From the NCBI RefSeq assembly GCF_027912535.1, contig NZ_CP115465.1:1716001-1780000 (forward strand): a stretch of 64,000 nt of DNA, in the 5' to 3' direction. Origin of the DNA: Brevundimonas sp. NIBR11 (GTDB lineage: Bacteria; Pseudomonadota; Alphaproteobacteria; Caulobacterales; Caulobacteraceae). Each line of letters begins with the position of its first letter. The first letter of the stretch is position 1. Below the pieces are notes generated by a model, which was not told where the DNA came from, ran no database searches, and worked only from the letters and a program-made list of their open reading frames with translations. Position numbers and translations under genes: made by a program. Below are positions 48,821-58,864 of this stretch, in pieces.

Positions 48821-50133
48821 TCTATCCGACGCGGCGAGCGGTGATCCTGATGGCGGCGGGCGCGCCCGTCGCCCTGCTGCTCGGCGTGCTGATGCCGCAG
48901 GGTTGGCAGGTCGCCGTCGTATGGATCCTCGCCGTCGCCGCCCTGACCGCCATCGACGCGGCGCGCGCGGGGTCTCGCAAGGCTTTGCGGCTGGATCCCC
49001 TGCCCACCGTCCTCGCCGCCGTGGGCCGTCCCGGGTCGGCGGAACTGGTCGTCCGCTTCGACGACACGGGTCCGCGCCCGCGCGAGGTGGAGGCCGCAGT
49101 CTCCGCCGACGCCCGCCTCGGCCTGACCGACCGCACCGTCCGCACGGCGCTGCAGGAGGGCCGAGCCGGGTTCGACTTTCCCTTCAAGCCCGAACGGCGC
49201 GGCGCCGTCGATCTGGAGACCCTGTGGGTGCGCTGGGTCGGTCCGCTCGGCCTCGCGACCAAACAGAAGGCCTTCGCCCTCAACCTGCCGGTCGCTGTTC
49301 TGACCGATATCCAGCTGGTCCGCGACCAGGCCATCCGCCTGTTCGCACGCGACGCCATGTTCGGCGCCAAGTCTCAGGTCCAGCTCGGCGAAGGCTCCGA
49401 GTTTCAGGCCCTGACCGACTATCAGCCCGGCGTCGACCGCCGCGCCATCGACTGGAAACAGTCCGCCCGCCACGCCTCGCTTCTGGCGAAGGAGCATCAT
49501 ACCGAACGCAATCACAACGTCATCATGGCGCTGGACTGCGGCCGCGTGGCCTCCGAACCGGTCGGCGGCATGCCGCGCATGGACCGGTTCATCCATGCGG
49601 CGCTGCTGTTGAGCTACGCCTGCCTCCGATCAGGCGACCGGGCCGGCCTGTTCGCCTTCGACAATGTCGCCCGCGTCGATACCGGCCCGCTCTCGGGCCT
49701 GAACGCCCAGCGCACGCTCCAGACCGTCGCCGGCCGGATCGACTATTCGACGCACGAGACCAATCACACCCTGGCCCTCGCCACCCTGGCCAGCGGGCTG
49801 AAGCGACGGTCGCTGGTCGTGGTCTTCACCGATTTCGCCGACTCGACCTCCGCCGAGTTGATGATCGAATCCCTGGGTCGGCTGCTGCGTCGCCACCTCG
49901 TCCTGTTCGTCGTCATGCGTGACGAGGAACTCGAAGGTCTGACCGCCGCCGAGCCCGTCGCGCCCGAGGACGTCGCCCGCTCGGTCGTCGCCGGCGGACT
50001 GCTGCGCGAGCGCGAGCTGGTCCTGAACCGTCTGCGTCGCATGGGCGTCCACATCGTCGAGGCGCCCGCCGACCGCATCGGTCCGGACGTTCTCAACGCC
50101 TATCTCGACCTGAAGCGCAGGGACCTGTTGTGA
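48817..50133 (+). CDS. DUF58-domain protein (MoxR partner)
   Basis: 438 residues from GTG 48817 (GTGA overlap). Two hydrophobic helices near the N-terminus are followed by the DUF58 core ([20 protein letters not shown], then ALDCGR) and a vWA-like region with [16 protein letters not shown]. It likely binds the MoxR ATPase. Confidence 0.9.
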   Translation: MIYPTRRAVILMAAGAPVALLLGVLMPQGWQVAVVWILAVAALTAIDAARAGSRKALRLDPLPTVLAAVGRPGSAELVVRFDDTGPRPREVEAAVSADARLGLTDRTVRTALQEGRAGFDFPFKPERRGAVDLETLWVRWVGPLGLATKQKAFALNLPVAVLTDIQLVRDQAIRLFARDAMFGAKSQVQLGEGSEFQALTDYQPGVDRRAIDWKQSARHASLLAKEHHTERNHNVIMALDCGRVASEPVGGMPRMDRFIHAALLLSYACLRSGDRAGLFAFDNVARVDTGPLSGLNAQRTLQTVAGRIDYSTHETNHTLALATLASGLKRRSLVVVFTDFADSTSAELMIESLGRLLRRHLVLFVVMRDEELEGLTAAEPVAPEDVARSVVAGGLLRERELVLNRLRRMGVHIVEAPADRIGPDVLNAYLDLKRRDLL

Positions 50134-51143
50134 CCGACGTTTCCTCTCCCCACACCCTGCGCAGCCAGCGGTTCCGGCGCGAGCGCGAGGCCGACTGGGC
50201 GCGCCTGGAAAAGCTGATGGACCGGGTCGAAAAGGGCTCGGCCGCCAAGCTGACCGACGAGGAAATCCTCGCCATCCCCGTCCTGTATCGCTCGACCCTG
50301 TCGGCTCTGTCGGTTGCGCGCGAGACCTCGCTGGATCAGGGACTGGTCCAGTTCCTCGAGACCCTGTCGGCCCGCGCCTACTTCTTCGTCTACGGGTCGC
50401 GAGCGACGCTGCAGGACCGCCTCGGCCGCTTCTTCACCAACGACTGGCCGGCTTCGGTGCGTGGCCTGTGGCGCGAGACCCTGGCCTCGGGCGCCCTGAT
50501 GCTGCTGGGCGTCGTCGTCGGCGCCTGGTTGGTCACCGTCGAGCCCGACTGGTTCTATGCCTTCGTGCCCGCCGATCTCGCCGGCGGTCGCGACCCCGCC
50601 GCCTCGACCGAGACCCTGCGCGCCACCCTCGACGGATCGGAGGCGCAGGACGGCCTGTCGGTCTTCGCCGCCTATCTGTTCACCCACAACGCCCAGGTGG
50701 CGATCCTGGCCTTCGCCCTCGGCTTCTCCCTGTGCATCCCGACCGCCCTGCTGATGGTCTACAACGGGACCATGATCGGGGCCTTCGTCGCCCTCTTCGC
50801 CAGCCGGGGTCTGGGGGTCGAGATCGGCGGCTGGATGCTGATCCACGGGGTGACCGAGCTGTTCGCCGTGACCCTGGCCGGGGCGGCGGGATTGAAGATC
50901 GGATGGGCCGTCGCCTTTCCCGGCGACCGGTCGCGCCTGGACGCCGCCGTCGCCGCCGGACGCACCGCCGCCGTCTGCATGGGCGGGGTGGTCGTCATGC
51001 TGTTCGCCGCCGGCCTGCTGGAAGGGTTCGGGCGACAACTGATCGTCGATACCGGGGTCCGCTACGCCGTGGCCGCCGTCACTGCCATGGTTTGGGCCGC
51101 CTATTTCTACGGTCCGCGCGGGAGGGCCTTCCGTGGCGACTGA
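50130..51143 (+). CDS. SpoIIM-like membrane protein (stage II sporulation M family)
   Basis: 337 residues, ATGA-type overlap. A soluble N-terminal third ([20 protein letters not shown]) precedes several membrane helices; [19 protein letters not shown] and [15 protein letters not shown] are typical of the family. The name comes from Bacillus; there is no sign of sporulation here. It works with the neighbouring RDD and MoxR genes. Confidence 0.85.
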   Translation: MTDVSSPHTLRSQRFRREREADWARLEKLMDRVEKGSAAKLTDEEILAIPVLYRSTLSALSVARETSLDQGLVQFLETLSARAYFFVYGSRATLQDRLGRFFTNDWPASVRGLWRETLASGALMLLGVVVGAWLVTVEPDWFYAFVPADLAGGRDPAASTETLRATLDGSEAQDGLSVFAAYLFTHNAQVAILAFALGFSLCIPTALLMVYNGTMIGAFVALFASRGLGVEIGGWMLIHGVTELFAVTLAGAAGLKIGWAVAFPGDRSRLDAAVAAGRTAAVCMGGVVVMLFAAGLLEGFGRQLIVDTGVRYAVAAVTAMVWAAYFYGPRGRAFRGD

Positions 51144-52011
51144 ACCGATGGCGGCGTCGACCGAGCGCGTCTTCGTCACTCCGGAGGGCGTCGATCTGCG
51201 CCTGAACATCGGCGATGCCGGCCAGCGCGCGGCCGCCTTCCTGATGGACGCCGCGATAATCATCGCCGTCCTGATCGGCATCACCATCGCAACCGTCCTG
51301 ATGGGCATCGGCGCCGGCGCCGCCAGCGGGATCGGCGGCGTCGAGGTCATGGCCGTGATCTGGCTGCTGGTCTTTTTCCTGCTACGGAACTTCTACTTCA
51401 CCGCCTTCGAGCTGTCGGCCGCCGCCGCCACGCCCGGCAAGCGGATGTTCGGCCTCCGGGTCGCCTCGCGCGACGGCGGAAGGCTGAGGGCGGAATCGGT
51501 CTTCGCCCGCAATGCGATGCGCGAACTGGAAGTGTTCCTGCCCCTGTCGCTTCTGGTCAGCCGGGCGGGTCAGGGCGGCGCCGAAAGCTGGATGTGGCTG
51601 TTGGGCGTCGTCTGGGCCGGAATTTTCGTCTTCTTCCCCCTGTTCAACAAGGATCGGTTGCGGGCCGGCGACCTGGTCGGCGGCACCTGGGTGGTGCGCA
51701 CGCCGCGCCGCAAGCTGGCCCGCGACATGGCCGACGATGGCGCGGAACGGCTAGACCAATTCGCCTTCGAACGCGCCCAGCTCGAGGCCTACGGGGCCAA
51801 GGAATTGCACGTGCTGGAGACGGTTCTGCGTCAGCGCGACCGCAAGACGATGCGGGCCGTCGCCGACCGGATCGTTACCAAGATCGGCTGGCGAAGAGAT
51901 TTCGACCACCGCGACGAGGACTTCCTCGCCGCCTACTACGCCGCCCTGCGCGGGCGGCTGGAACAGCGTCTGCTGATGGGCGTCAGACGCCGCGACAAGC
52001 ACGACGTCTGA
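51133..52011 (+). CDS. RDD-family membrane protein
   Basis: 292 residues from GTG 51133. The RDD domain is at residues about 15-180: QRAAAFLMDAAIIIAVLIG near the start, then ATPGKRMFGLRVASRDGGR, and NKDRLRAGDLVGGTWVV. A cytoplasmic helical tail of about 90 residues follows. It ends the operon and converges on the next gene. Confidence 0.87.
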   Translation: MATEPMAASTERVFVTPEGVDLRLNIGDAGQRAAAFLMDAAIIIAVLIGITIATVLMGIGAGAASGIGGVEVMAVIWLLVFFLLRNFYFTAFELSAAAATPGKRMFGLRVASRDGGRLRAESVFARNAMRELEVFLPLSLLVSRAGQGGAESWMWLLGVVWAGIFVFFPLFNKDRLRAGDLVGGTWVVRTPRRKLARDMADDGAERLDQFAFERAQLEAYGAKELHVLETVLRQRDRKTMRAVADRIVTKIGWRRDFDHRDEDFLAAYYAALRGRLEQRLLMGVRRRDKHDV

Positions 52012-52020
52012 CGGGGCGCC

Positions 52021-52977
52021 TCAGTCGAACACCGAAGCCAGTTCTTCCGGCCCCACGCCTTCCTTGACGCTTCGCAGCTCGTAATACAGGGCCGCCACGC
52101 CGGCTGCGCCGACAACGCTGGTCAGGATGTTGCTGATCGCGGTGGTCGCCATGTTCAGGCCCATGTTCACCGGTCCGGTCATGAACCCGCCGCCCGTCGC
52201 GGCGCCTATGCCGCCGACCAGCAGGCCGATGATCATCGAGACCACGAACAGGATGACGGCCAGGCCGAAGATCGACCAGCGGTGTCCCTTCGTCAGTTCG
52301 CGGCTGCGCTGCATGCTCTCGGTGACGCCGCGACTCTCGACCACGACCGCCGCAGTCGCCACCGACCACATCACCGCGAGGATGATCCCGGGAACGATCA
52401 GCAGGAGGGCCCCGAGGAAGGTGCCGAACCCGACCAGGATGCCGACGCCCAGCAAGGGCAGGAACAGTTTGATCCCCGCCGCGAACGCTGTCCCAATGCT
52501 CATCGCCTTGCCATTGAATCCGGCCACTGTGACCTTCACCACCATGCCCTGAAGAACGTAGGCGCCGATGATCCACAGCACCCAGCTGATCGCCATGATC
52601 GTGAACCCCTCCATGGACTGGGCCTGGACGAGCAGCGACTGGCCATAGACCTGCATCACGCTGGGAAGGCCGACCAGGATGACCGATGCGATCAGGAAGG
52701 TCACGCCGTTCTGGCTGATGGCCTTGAAGGTTCGCTGGATCACCCGCCCCAGATCGAAGTCCCCATAGGCCGACGCCGGCTTGGCGGCCGGCGGTCCGTC
52801 CATGGCGAATATCTGGGTCGCGACGCCTTCATGGGCGATGAAATCGACCCTTTGCCGGGCGACGAGAGGCGGGGCCGAGCGGACCGAGCCTGCGCTGAAC
52901 CGATAGACCTCGCCATTGTCGCCGGTGATGGTCCCTCCGTCGGCGCCTTCTTCGAATGTGGTCACATGGCCGCGCAT
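52021..52977 (-). CDS. Membrane protein with cold-shock-like N-terminal domain
   Basis: 318 residues from ATG 52977, preceded by GGGAGG. Residues 1-60 look like a small OB/cold-shock-type fold (GGTITGDNGEVYRFSAGSV, then ARQRVDFIAHEG). A membrane domain with about six helices follows. It resembles DUF975/glycerophosphodiesterase membrane-domain proteins (QGMVVKVTVAGFNGKAMS, GALLLIVPGIILAVMW, RSRELTKGHRWSIFGLAVI). The domain pairing is unusual. Function unknown. Confidence 0.75.
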   Translation of the reverse strand: MRGHVTTFEEGADGGTITGDNGEVYRFSAGSVRSAPPLVARQRVDFIAHEGVATQIFAMDGPPAAKPASAYGDFDLGRVIQRTFKAISQNGVTFLIASVILVGLPSVMQVYGQSLLVQAQSMEGFTIMAISWVLWIIGAYVLQGMVVKVTVAGFNGKAMSIGTAFAAGIKLFLPLLGVGILVGFGTFLGALLLIVPGIILAVMWSVATAAVVVESRGVTESMQRSRELTKGHRWSIFGLAVILFVVSMIIGLLVGGIGAATGGGFMTGPVNMGLNMATTAISNILTSVVGAAGVAALYYELRSVKEGVGPEELASVFD

Positions 52978-53139
52978 CTCGCCTCCCGTCGATTGCCGGC
53001 GAGGATCACCCGGCGATCCGGCAGGCACAACCCCTCGTGGCGCGGGAACGGCGCGGCGGCGGAACCGCCGTTCGGGCAGGCCACCTGAGGGATCGCCCGC
53101 CGCCGGCATCGGGCCTCAACCATGGTGGGCGAAGCCGCT

Positions 53140-53928
53140 TCAGACCGTCGGCACGGTGCCCCCGTCGACGACCAACTCCGAACCGTGGATCGACGAAGCA
53201 CGATCCGAGGCCAGGAAGGCGATGGCTTCCGCAACCTCGAAGGGTTCGGCTCCGCGACCGATCGCGATGCCGCCAAGGCCGGCCAGAACGAGCTGGCGGG
53301 CGTCTTCCAGCGTTCCGCCGTTGGCCTCCTGGATGCGCTTGAGGAAGACATCGGTCCCCTCGGTCATGATCCAGCCGGGGGAAACCGTATTCACACGCAC
53401 GCCCTTGGGACCAAGCTCCTTAGAGATGGATTTGCTGTAGGTCCTGAGCGCCGCCTTCGCCGAGGCATAGGCGGTGGTGGCGTCGGGCAGAGGCAGAACG
53501 GACTGGATCGAAGTGACATGCACCACCGCGCCCACCCCTCGTTCGATCATCTGCGGGATCAGAAGGCGGTCCAGACGCACGGCGCCCAGAAGGTTCAGAT
53601 TCAGCTCGGAAAGCCAATGTTCGTCGGTCAAGGCGACGAAGCCGCCGCCCGGCGTGGCGGACCCGCCCATCACGTGGACAAGGACATCGATGCCGTCGAA
53701 ACGTTCCAAGGCCGCCTTGGCCACGGCTTCGCCTCCCTCGGCCGTGGTGAGGTCCGCCTGAACGAACTCGACACCCCCAATCGGGTCGGGATTCGAGCGG
53801 GCCGAGGTGATCACCCGCGCGCCGCCGGCCAGGAACCGTTCGACGGTGGCGCGGCCCAGACCCTTGGTTCCACCCGTAACGAGCACGCGCTTGCCGGCAA
53901 ATTCGGCAGGATCGATCATGCCGCTCAT
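53140..53928 (-). CDS. SDR-family oxidoreductase, 262 aa
   Basis: GKRVLVTGGTKGLGRATVER is the NAD(P)-binding motif, with VHVMGGS in place of NAG, the catalytic Ser in VVHVTSIQSVLP, and YASAKAAL. The C-terminal SSIHGSELVVDGGTVPTV is typical. ATG 53928 overlaps the stop of the NTF2-like gene upstream, so the two are coupled. Substrate unknown. Confidence 0.88.
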   Translation of the reverse strand: MSGMIDPAEFAGKRVLVTGGTKGLGRATVERFLAGGARVITSARSNPDPIGGVEFVQADLTTAEGGEAVAKAALERFDGIDVLVHVMGGSATPGGGFVALTDEHWLSELNLNLLGAVRLDRLLIPQMIERGVGAVVHVTSIQSVLPLPDATTAYASAKAALRTYSKSISKELGPKGVRVNTVSPGWIMTEGTDVFLKRIQEANGGTLEDARQLVLAGLGGIAIGRGAEPFEVAEAIAFLASDRASSIHGSELVVDGGTVPTV

Positions 53929-54254
53929 GCCGTGATCTCCAGGGCCTTGATGATATCGTCCTGGAGCGTGAAGGCGTAGGTGAAGCGGATCGGGCTGCCC
54001 GGGAAATCGCCGTGGGCCGGCCCTTCGACCACGACCTTGCCGTTCTCGTGACGGGCGGTCTCGGGGGAGAAGATCGCCTTTACCGGAACCATCGCCTTCT
54101 CGAACAGAGCGCGCAGTTCGGCGTGGCCCTCGAAACGTTGGCCGTTGTCCAGCACGACAGTATCGGCGGCGAAGGGTTTCAGCATGCCGTCGACGTCCAG
54201 TCGGGCGTTGGCCGAGACGAAGTCGGCGATCGGGGCAGGAAGGTCGGGCGACAT
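53925..54254 (-). CDS. NTF2/SnoaL-like small protein, 109 aa
   Basis: From ATG 54254 the product has the NTF2-like pattern: [35 protein letters not shown], and [19 protein letters not shown]. Starts further upstream would add an Arg/Pro-rich leader without protein character. Probably an isomerase-like or binding protein acting with the SDR. Confidence 0.78.
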   Translation of the reverse strand: MSPDLPAPIADFVSANARLDVDGMLKPFAADTVVLDNGQRFEGHAELRALFEKAMVPVKAIFSPETARHENGKVVVEGPAHGDFPGSPIRFTYAFTLQDDIIKALEITA

Positions 54255-54339
54255 CGAGGTATGGTCTTTCGGCTGCGGCCGCGGCCGGAACGGCTGCGAT
54301 CTCGATGCCGCCAAGATAGGACTGGACAGTTCGCATGAT

Positions 54340-54382
54340 AATCGGGACAAGACGGCACGCGTAATCTCGAAAATCGGGACAA
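54340..54382. promoter_or_regulatory. Phased AATCGGGACAA repeats between SDR/NTF2 and lysR genes
   Basis: AATCGGGACAA occurs at 54340-54350 and 54372-54382, 32 bp apart (three helical turns). The second copy ends at the first base of the lysR ATG. The layout suggests autoregulation and divergent control by the LysR protein. Confidence 0.5.
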
Positions 54383-55272
54383 TGGCCAGGAACAGCCTGT
54401 CGGATCTGGACGCCGTTCTGATGGTGGCTCGCTACGGGAAATTTCGCCCTGCGGCGCTGGAACTCGGCGTTTCAACGACCGCCCTCAGCAACGCGGTCGG
54501 GAAGCTGGAGCGGGCACTCGGCGTGCGCCTGTTCAACCGGACGACGCGAAGCGTCTCTCTGACGGAGGCGGGCCAGCAGTTCGTCGCCCAGATCGCTCCG
54601 GCCATGCGGGACATCCATGAGGCCATGGACGGCGTGCGGTCGCGACAGACCACCCCGTCGGGCACGCTGCGCATCAACGCCTTTCCGACAGCGGCGCGGG
54701 AAATCTTCTCCACCCTGATTCTGCCGTTCATACGCGAGCACCCCCAGGTTCACGTCGACGTGGTGACAGAGGGCCGGATGGTCGACATCGTCGCCGGGGG
54801 CTTCGACTTCGGCGTGCGGAGCGCCGACCGTGTGCCGGTCGACATGATCGCCCTGCCTCTGGGGTTCGCGCGGCGAAATGTCGTCGTGGGCGCCCCCGCC
54901 TACCTCGGAGCGCGAGGCGCGCCTCTCATCCCCCAGGATCTCGCGCGGCATTCCTGTCTCCGCGTCCGGCTTCCCAACGGCGCAATCCTTCGCTGGCCAT
55001 TCGAGAAGGACGGGCATCTGGTTCAGATCGACGTCCAGGGCCCCCTCACCCTCGATGAGGCGGGCTTGGCACGCACCGCGGTGCTTGCATCGGTCGGTCT
55101 GACGCTGGCGATGGAATCCGACGTGCGGGACGACATCGAGGCTGGCCGGCTTGTGCGCGTTCTCGAGGATTGGACGCCGGTCCAGTCGCCGCTCAGCCTC
55201 TACTATCCGAGCCGGCGCAATCCGACCGCTGCGTTCAGGGCCTTCATCGACTTCGCGCGAAGCCAGGTCTGA
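54382..55272 (+). CDS. LysR-family transcriptional regulator
   Basis: 296 residues. The N-terminal HTH covers residues about 5-62 ([20 protein letters not shown], then [20 protein letters not shown]). The effector domain has the usual LysR layout ([28 protein letters not shown]). It is transcribed away from the NTF2/SDR pair, the normal arrangement for a LysR regulator and its targets. Confidence 0.92.
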   Translation: MARNSLSDLDAVLMVARYGKFRPAALELGVSTTALSNAVGKLERALGVRLFNRTTRSVSLTEAGQQFVAQIAPAMRDIHEAMDGVRSRQTTPSGTLRINAFPTAAREIFSTLILPFIREHPQVHVDVVTEGRMVDIVAGGFDFGVRSADRVPVDMIALPLGFARRNVVVGAPAYLGARGAPLIPQDLARHSCLRVRLPNGAILRWPFEKDGHLVQIDVQGPLTLDEAGLARTAVLASVGLTLAMESDVRDDIEAGRLVRVLEDWTPVQSPLSLYYPSRRNPTAAFRAFIDFARSQV

Positions 55273-55485
55273 CCGCGATCGCCCAAGGCTGGCACTTCGG
55301 ATTGGCTCTCAAGATGCTGAGAAAAGCTCGGACGGGGCCGAGGCGACCAGACGGAGATGCTTGACCCTCTTGTCCTACACCGCTCACGCGCACGACTGGA
55401 TACGATCGACATTGTCCAGCGCTCGCTTCCGTGATGCCGTAGATTGACCCAATGTCGTCGCGAAGACGCAAGGCAGGAAGCCCGC

Positions 55486-57231
55486 ATGACCGACACCGCA
55501 TCGCCCAAGCCCGCCTGGCCCGCCATGAGCCTCGTCCAGGCCACGGCCCTGCTGACCGCCCCCGGGTCGCTGCTGGAGGTCGTCGACGCCGAGATCGACG
55601 GCCGTCCCCAGAAGATCTGGAAGAACGGCCCGCCGACCCTGATACACACCTTCCTTGCCGGTCGCGCCTACGGCGACCGCACCTTCCTCGTCTACGGCGA
55701 GGAGCGGGCCACGTTCGAGGCCTTCGCTCGCGCGACCCTTGCCCTCGCCGCCGATCTTCAGGCGCGCGGCGTCCGGCCGGGCGACCGTGTCGCCGTCGCG
55801 ATGCGCAATCTGCCCGAATGGCCCGTCGCCTTCTTCGCCGCCGCCCTCGTCGGCGCCGTCGTCACGCCGCTGAACGCCTGGTGGAGCGGGGCCGAGCTGG
55901 CCTATGGCCTGAAGGATTCCGGCAGCGTCGTCGCCCTTCTCGACATCGAGCGGCTGGAGCGGATCGGCGCCGCCCTGACGGACCTTCCCGACCTCCGCCA
56001 CGTCCTCGTCTCTCGCGGTGAGCCGGCGACCGCCGACCCGCGCATCGCCCGCCTGGAAACGATCATCGGCGAGAGCGCGACCTGGGCCGCCCTGCCGCCC
56101 GGCGACATGCCCGCCGTCCCGCTCGCCCCCGAGGACGCGGCGACCATCTTCTACACCTCCGGAACCACTGGCTCGCCCAAGGGTGCGCTTGGGACCCATC
56201 GAAATGCGGGCTACAGCGTCATGGCCGGCGTCTTCTCCCTCAGCCGCTCCCACCTTCGGCGCGGCGAGACGCCCCCGGCGCTCGATCCGGCCGCGCCGCA
56301 GAAGTCGGGTCTCGTCTCCATCCCCTTCTTCCACACCACCGGCTGCAACGCTGTGCTGATCCCCGCCCTTGTGACCGGCCAGAAGCTCGTCTGTCAGCGA
56401 CGCTTCGACGCCGAAGAGGCGCTGTCCCTCGTTCAGCGCGAACGCATCACCATGATCGGCGGCGTCCCGACCGTGGCCATCCAGATCCTTCAGCACCCCA
56501 GGCGCGGCGATTACGACCTGTCGTCGCTTGAGACCGTCGCCTACGGCGGAGCAGCGGCCCCCACCGATCTCGTCCGCCAGATCGAACAGGCGACACCCGC
56601 CAAGGCCGGTTCCGGATGGGGCATGACCGAGACCTCCGCCACCCATACCCACCATCTCGGCGAGGACTATCTCAACCGCCCCGACAGCTGCGGCCCCGTC
56701 CTTCCGGTCGGCCGGATCAAGGTGGTCGACGCCGATGGCCGCGACCTGCCTGTCGGCGAGGTCGGCGAACTACTGGCCTATGGTCCCAACGTCGTGCGCG
56801 AATACTGGAACAAGCCCGAGGCGACGGCCGAAACCTTCGTCGACGGTTGGGTCCGCACCGGCGACCTCGCCCGCATCGACGAGGAGGGTTTCTGCTTCAT
56901 CGTCGACCGCGCCAAGGACATCATCATCCGGGGCGGCGAGAACATCTATTGCCAGGAGATCGAGGCCGTCCTGTTCGAGCATCCGGCCGTCGCGGAGGCC
57001 GCCCTCGTCGCCAAGCCCGACGCGGTGATGGGCGAGGTTCCCATCGCCTTCATCTCCCTCGCGCCCGGTGAGACGGTCGATCCGGCGACCCTTCGCACCT
57101 TGGTCGCGTCCCGCTTCGCCGCCTTCAAGGTCCCCACGGAGATCATCATTACCCCTGACCCCCTGCCCCGCAACGCTGCGGGCAAGGTGGTGAAGCCGGA
57201 ACTCAAGACGTGGCTGGCCGCTCGCGGGTGA
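55486..57231 (+). CDS. AMP-forming acyl-CoA synthetase
   Basis: 581 residues from ATG 55486. Adenylate-forming motifs: IFYTSGTTGSPKGALGTHRN (A3), GWGMTETSA (A5), RTGDLARIDEEGFCFIVDRA (A7-A8), and a C-terminal PRNAAGKVVKPEL with the catalytic Lys. It activates a carboxylic acid with ATP and CoA; chain length or aromatic preference cannot be read off. Confidence 0.93.
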   Translation: MTDTASPKPAWPAMSLVQATALLTAPGSLLEVVDAEIDGRPQKIWKNGPPTLIHTFLAGRAYGDRTFLVYGEERATFEAFARATLALAADLQARGVRPGDRVAVAMRNLPEWPVAFFAAALVGAVVTPLNAWWSGAELAYGLKDSGSVVALLDIERLERIGAALTDLPDLRHVLVSRGEPATADPRIARLETIIGESATWAALPPGDMPAVPLAPEDAATIFYTSGTTGSPKGALGTHRNAGYSVMAGVFSLSRSHLRRGETPPALDPAAPQKSGLVSIPFFHTTGCNAVLIPALVTGQKLVCQRRFDAEEALSLVQRERITMIGGVPTVAIQILQHPRRGDYDLSSLETVAYGGAAAPTDLVRQIEQATPAKAGSGWGMTETSATHTHHLGEDYLNRPDSCGPVLPVGRIKVVDADGRDLPVGEVGELLAYGPNVVREYWNKPEATAETFVDGWVRTGDLARIDEEGFCFIVDRAKDIIIRGGENIYCQEIEAVLFEHPAVAEAALVAKPDAVMGEVPIAFISLAPGETVDPATLRTLVASRFAAFKVPTEIIITPDPLPRNAAGKVVKPELKTWLAARG

Positions 57232-57280
57232 GTCCGCAAAACGCCGGACGTTAACGCGACATCCACGGCCCCTGTGCAGG

Positions 57281-58864
57281 ATGCCGCTCATGACAAGCGC
57301 CATCGATATCGGCCGTGCGACGGCGCTTTCCGACGCAGGCGACACGCCAGCACGCCTTGACGCGCCGGGACTTCAGGCCCTCGCAGCCCGATCCGTGGCT
57401 GAAGCGAAAGCCGACGGCGCCGCCCGTCGCGGCCCCTTCCGGCCCGAGGTCTGGCTGAACGCACGCCAGCGTCACGCCTCGCGTTTGGCCGTCCACTGGT
57501 TTCGCAGCGCCGATGTCGCCGTCGTCGCGGCCATCACCGTCGCCATGGTCTGGGCCATGACGCCGGGCGGCCTGCTCTCCGCCTCCTTGGCGGCCGCCCT
57601 GCCTTTCGCGGTCGGCGCCGCCCTGGTGCTGGGGCTGATGCGCTCGCTCGGCTTCTATCGATTCATGCGGGGTCAACAGACGCCGCTGCATCTCGCCGCA
57701 GTCGCCGGGGTCACCGTCGCGGGCGGGATCGGCGCCGTCGTCATGGACGCCATTCTCGCGGGCGGAGCGGACCTGGCCGTCTACATCGTCTGGACCGCCC
57801 TGATCACGGTCAGCCTTTATGTCCTGCACATGGGCTGGTCTGACCTCGTCGCGGGCTGGCGGGCCAAGGGCGCCCTGACGCCCAACATCGTCCTGGTCGG
57901 TGCGACCCGCCACGCAGAGACCCTGATCAAGGACGCGCTGAAGCGACGCGACATCAATGTCCTGGGCGTGTTCGACGACCGTCTGGCCCGCAATCCCGAC
58001 AGCGTCGTCGGCGTCCCAGTGCTGGGCGACGCCGAGGCCCTGATGACGCACCGGATGACGCCCTATGTCGACAAGATCGTCCTGGCCATCGACCCCAAGG
58101 CCGAAAAGCGCGTCCGCGAACTGACGTCCCGCTTGTCCGCCCTGCCCAACGAGGTCACCCTGCTGGTCGATCCGGTCGATGAGCGCGAACGCGGCGCCGC
58201 CCTGGACCGCCTTGCCAGCGCGCCCCTCGCCTCGCTGGACGGCCGTGTGGACGACGACCGTCGCGCCTTCAACAAGCGCATCCAGGACCTCGTCATCGGC
58301 ACGCTCGCCCTGATCCTTCTGGCCCCGATCATGGCCCTGACGGCGCTGGCCATCCGCCTCGACAGCCCCGGCCCGATCTTCTTCCGCCAGCGTCGCCACG
58401 GCTTCATCCACGAAGAGATCGTGGTCTGGAAATTCCGCTCGATGCGCCAGGAGGCCGCCGACGCCACCGCCAGCCGTCAGGTCACCACCGACGACGACCG
58501 CGTCACCCGCGTCGGCAAATTCATCCGCTCGACCAGCCTCGATGAACTGCCCCAGATCTTCAACGTCCTGAAGGGCGAAATGTCGCTGGTCGGCCCGCGC
58601 CCCCACGCCATCGGCATGAAGACCGGCGCGGTCGAGTCAGCCCGCCTCGTCGCCGAATACGCCCACCGCCACCGCATGAAGCCCGGCATGACCGGCTGGG
58701 CCGCCATCAAGGGCTCGCGAGGCCCCTTGCACAGCGCCCAGGACGTCCGTCGCCGGGTTCAGCTCGACATCGAATACATCGAGCGCCAGTCCCTGTGGCT
58801 CGACCTCTGGGTGATGTTCGTCACCGTTCCCGTCCTGCTGGGCGACCGCGCGGCGATCCGCTGA
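57281..58864 (+). CDS. hfsE: Undecaprenyl-phosphate sugar-1-phosphate transferase, HfsE-like
   Basis: 527 residues. Four N-terminal hydrophobic helices and a CoA-binding-like region (NIVLVGATRHAETLIKDALK) are followed by the bacterial sugar transferase domain: a membrane helix, SPGPIFFRQRRHGF, VVWKFRSMR, RSTSLDELPQIFNVLKGEMS and LVGPRPHAI. It starts polysaccharide synthesis by loading the first sugar on the lipid. The neighbours match the Caulobacter hfsEFG order, hence the symbol. The paralogues pssY/pssZ have the same fold, so the orthology is an inference. Confidence 0.82.
   Translation: MPLMTSAIDIGRATALSDAGDTPARLDAPGLQALAARSVAEAKADGAARRGPFRPEVWLNARQRHASRLAVHWFRSADVAVVAAITVAMVWAMTPGGLLSASLAAALPFAVGAALVLGLMRSLGFYRFMRGQQTPLHLAAVAGVTVAGGIGAVVMDAILAGGADLAVYIVWTALITVSLYVLHMGWSDLVAGWRAKGALTPNIVLVGATRHAETLIKDALKRRDINVLGVFDDRLARNPDSVVGVPVLGDAEALMTHRMTPYVDKIVLAIDPKAEKRVRELTSRLSALPNEVTLLVDPVDERERGAALDRLASAPLASLDGRVDDDRRAFNKRIQDLVIGTLALILLAPIMALTALAIRLDSPGPIFFRQRRHGFIHEEIVVWKFRSMRQEAADATASRQVTTDDDRVTRVGKFIRSTSLDELPQIFNVLKGEMSLVGPRPHAIGMKTGAVESARLVAEYAHRHRMKPGMTGWAAIKGSRGPLHSAQDVRRRVQLDIEYIERQSLWLDLWVMFVTVPVLLGDRAAIR

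Noticed and set aside
50130..51143. Sporulation function for the SpoIIM-like gene
   Set aside because: The family name is historical. The MoxR operon context and a Gram-negative host give no support for sporulation.
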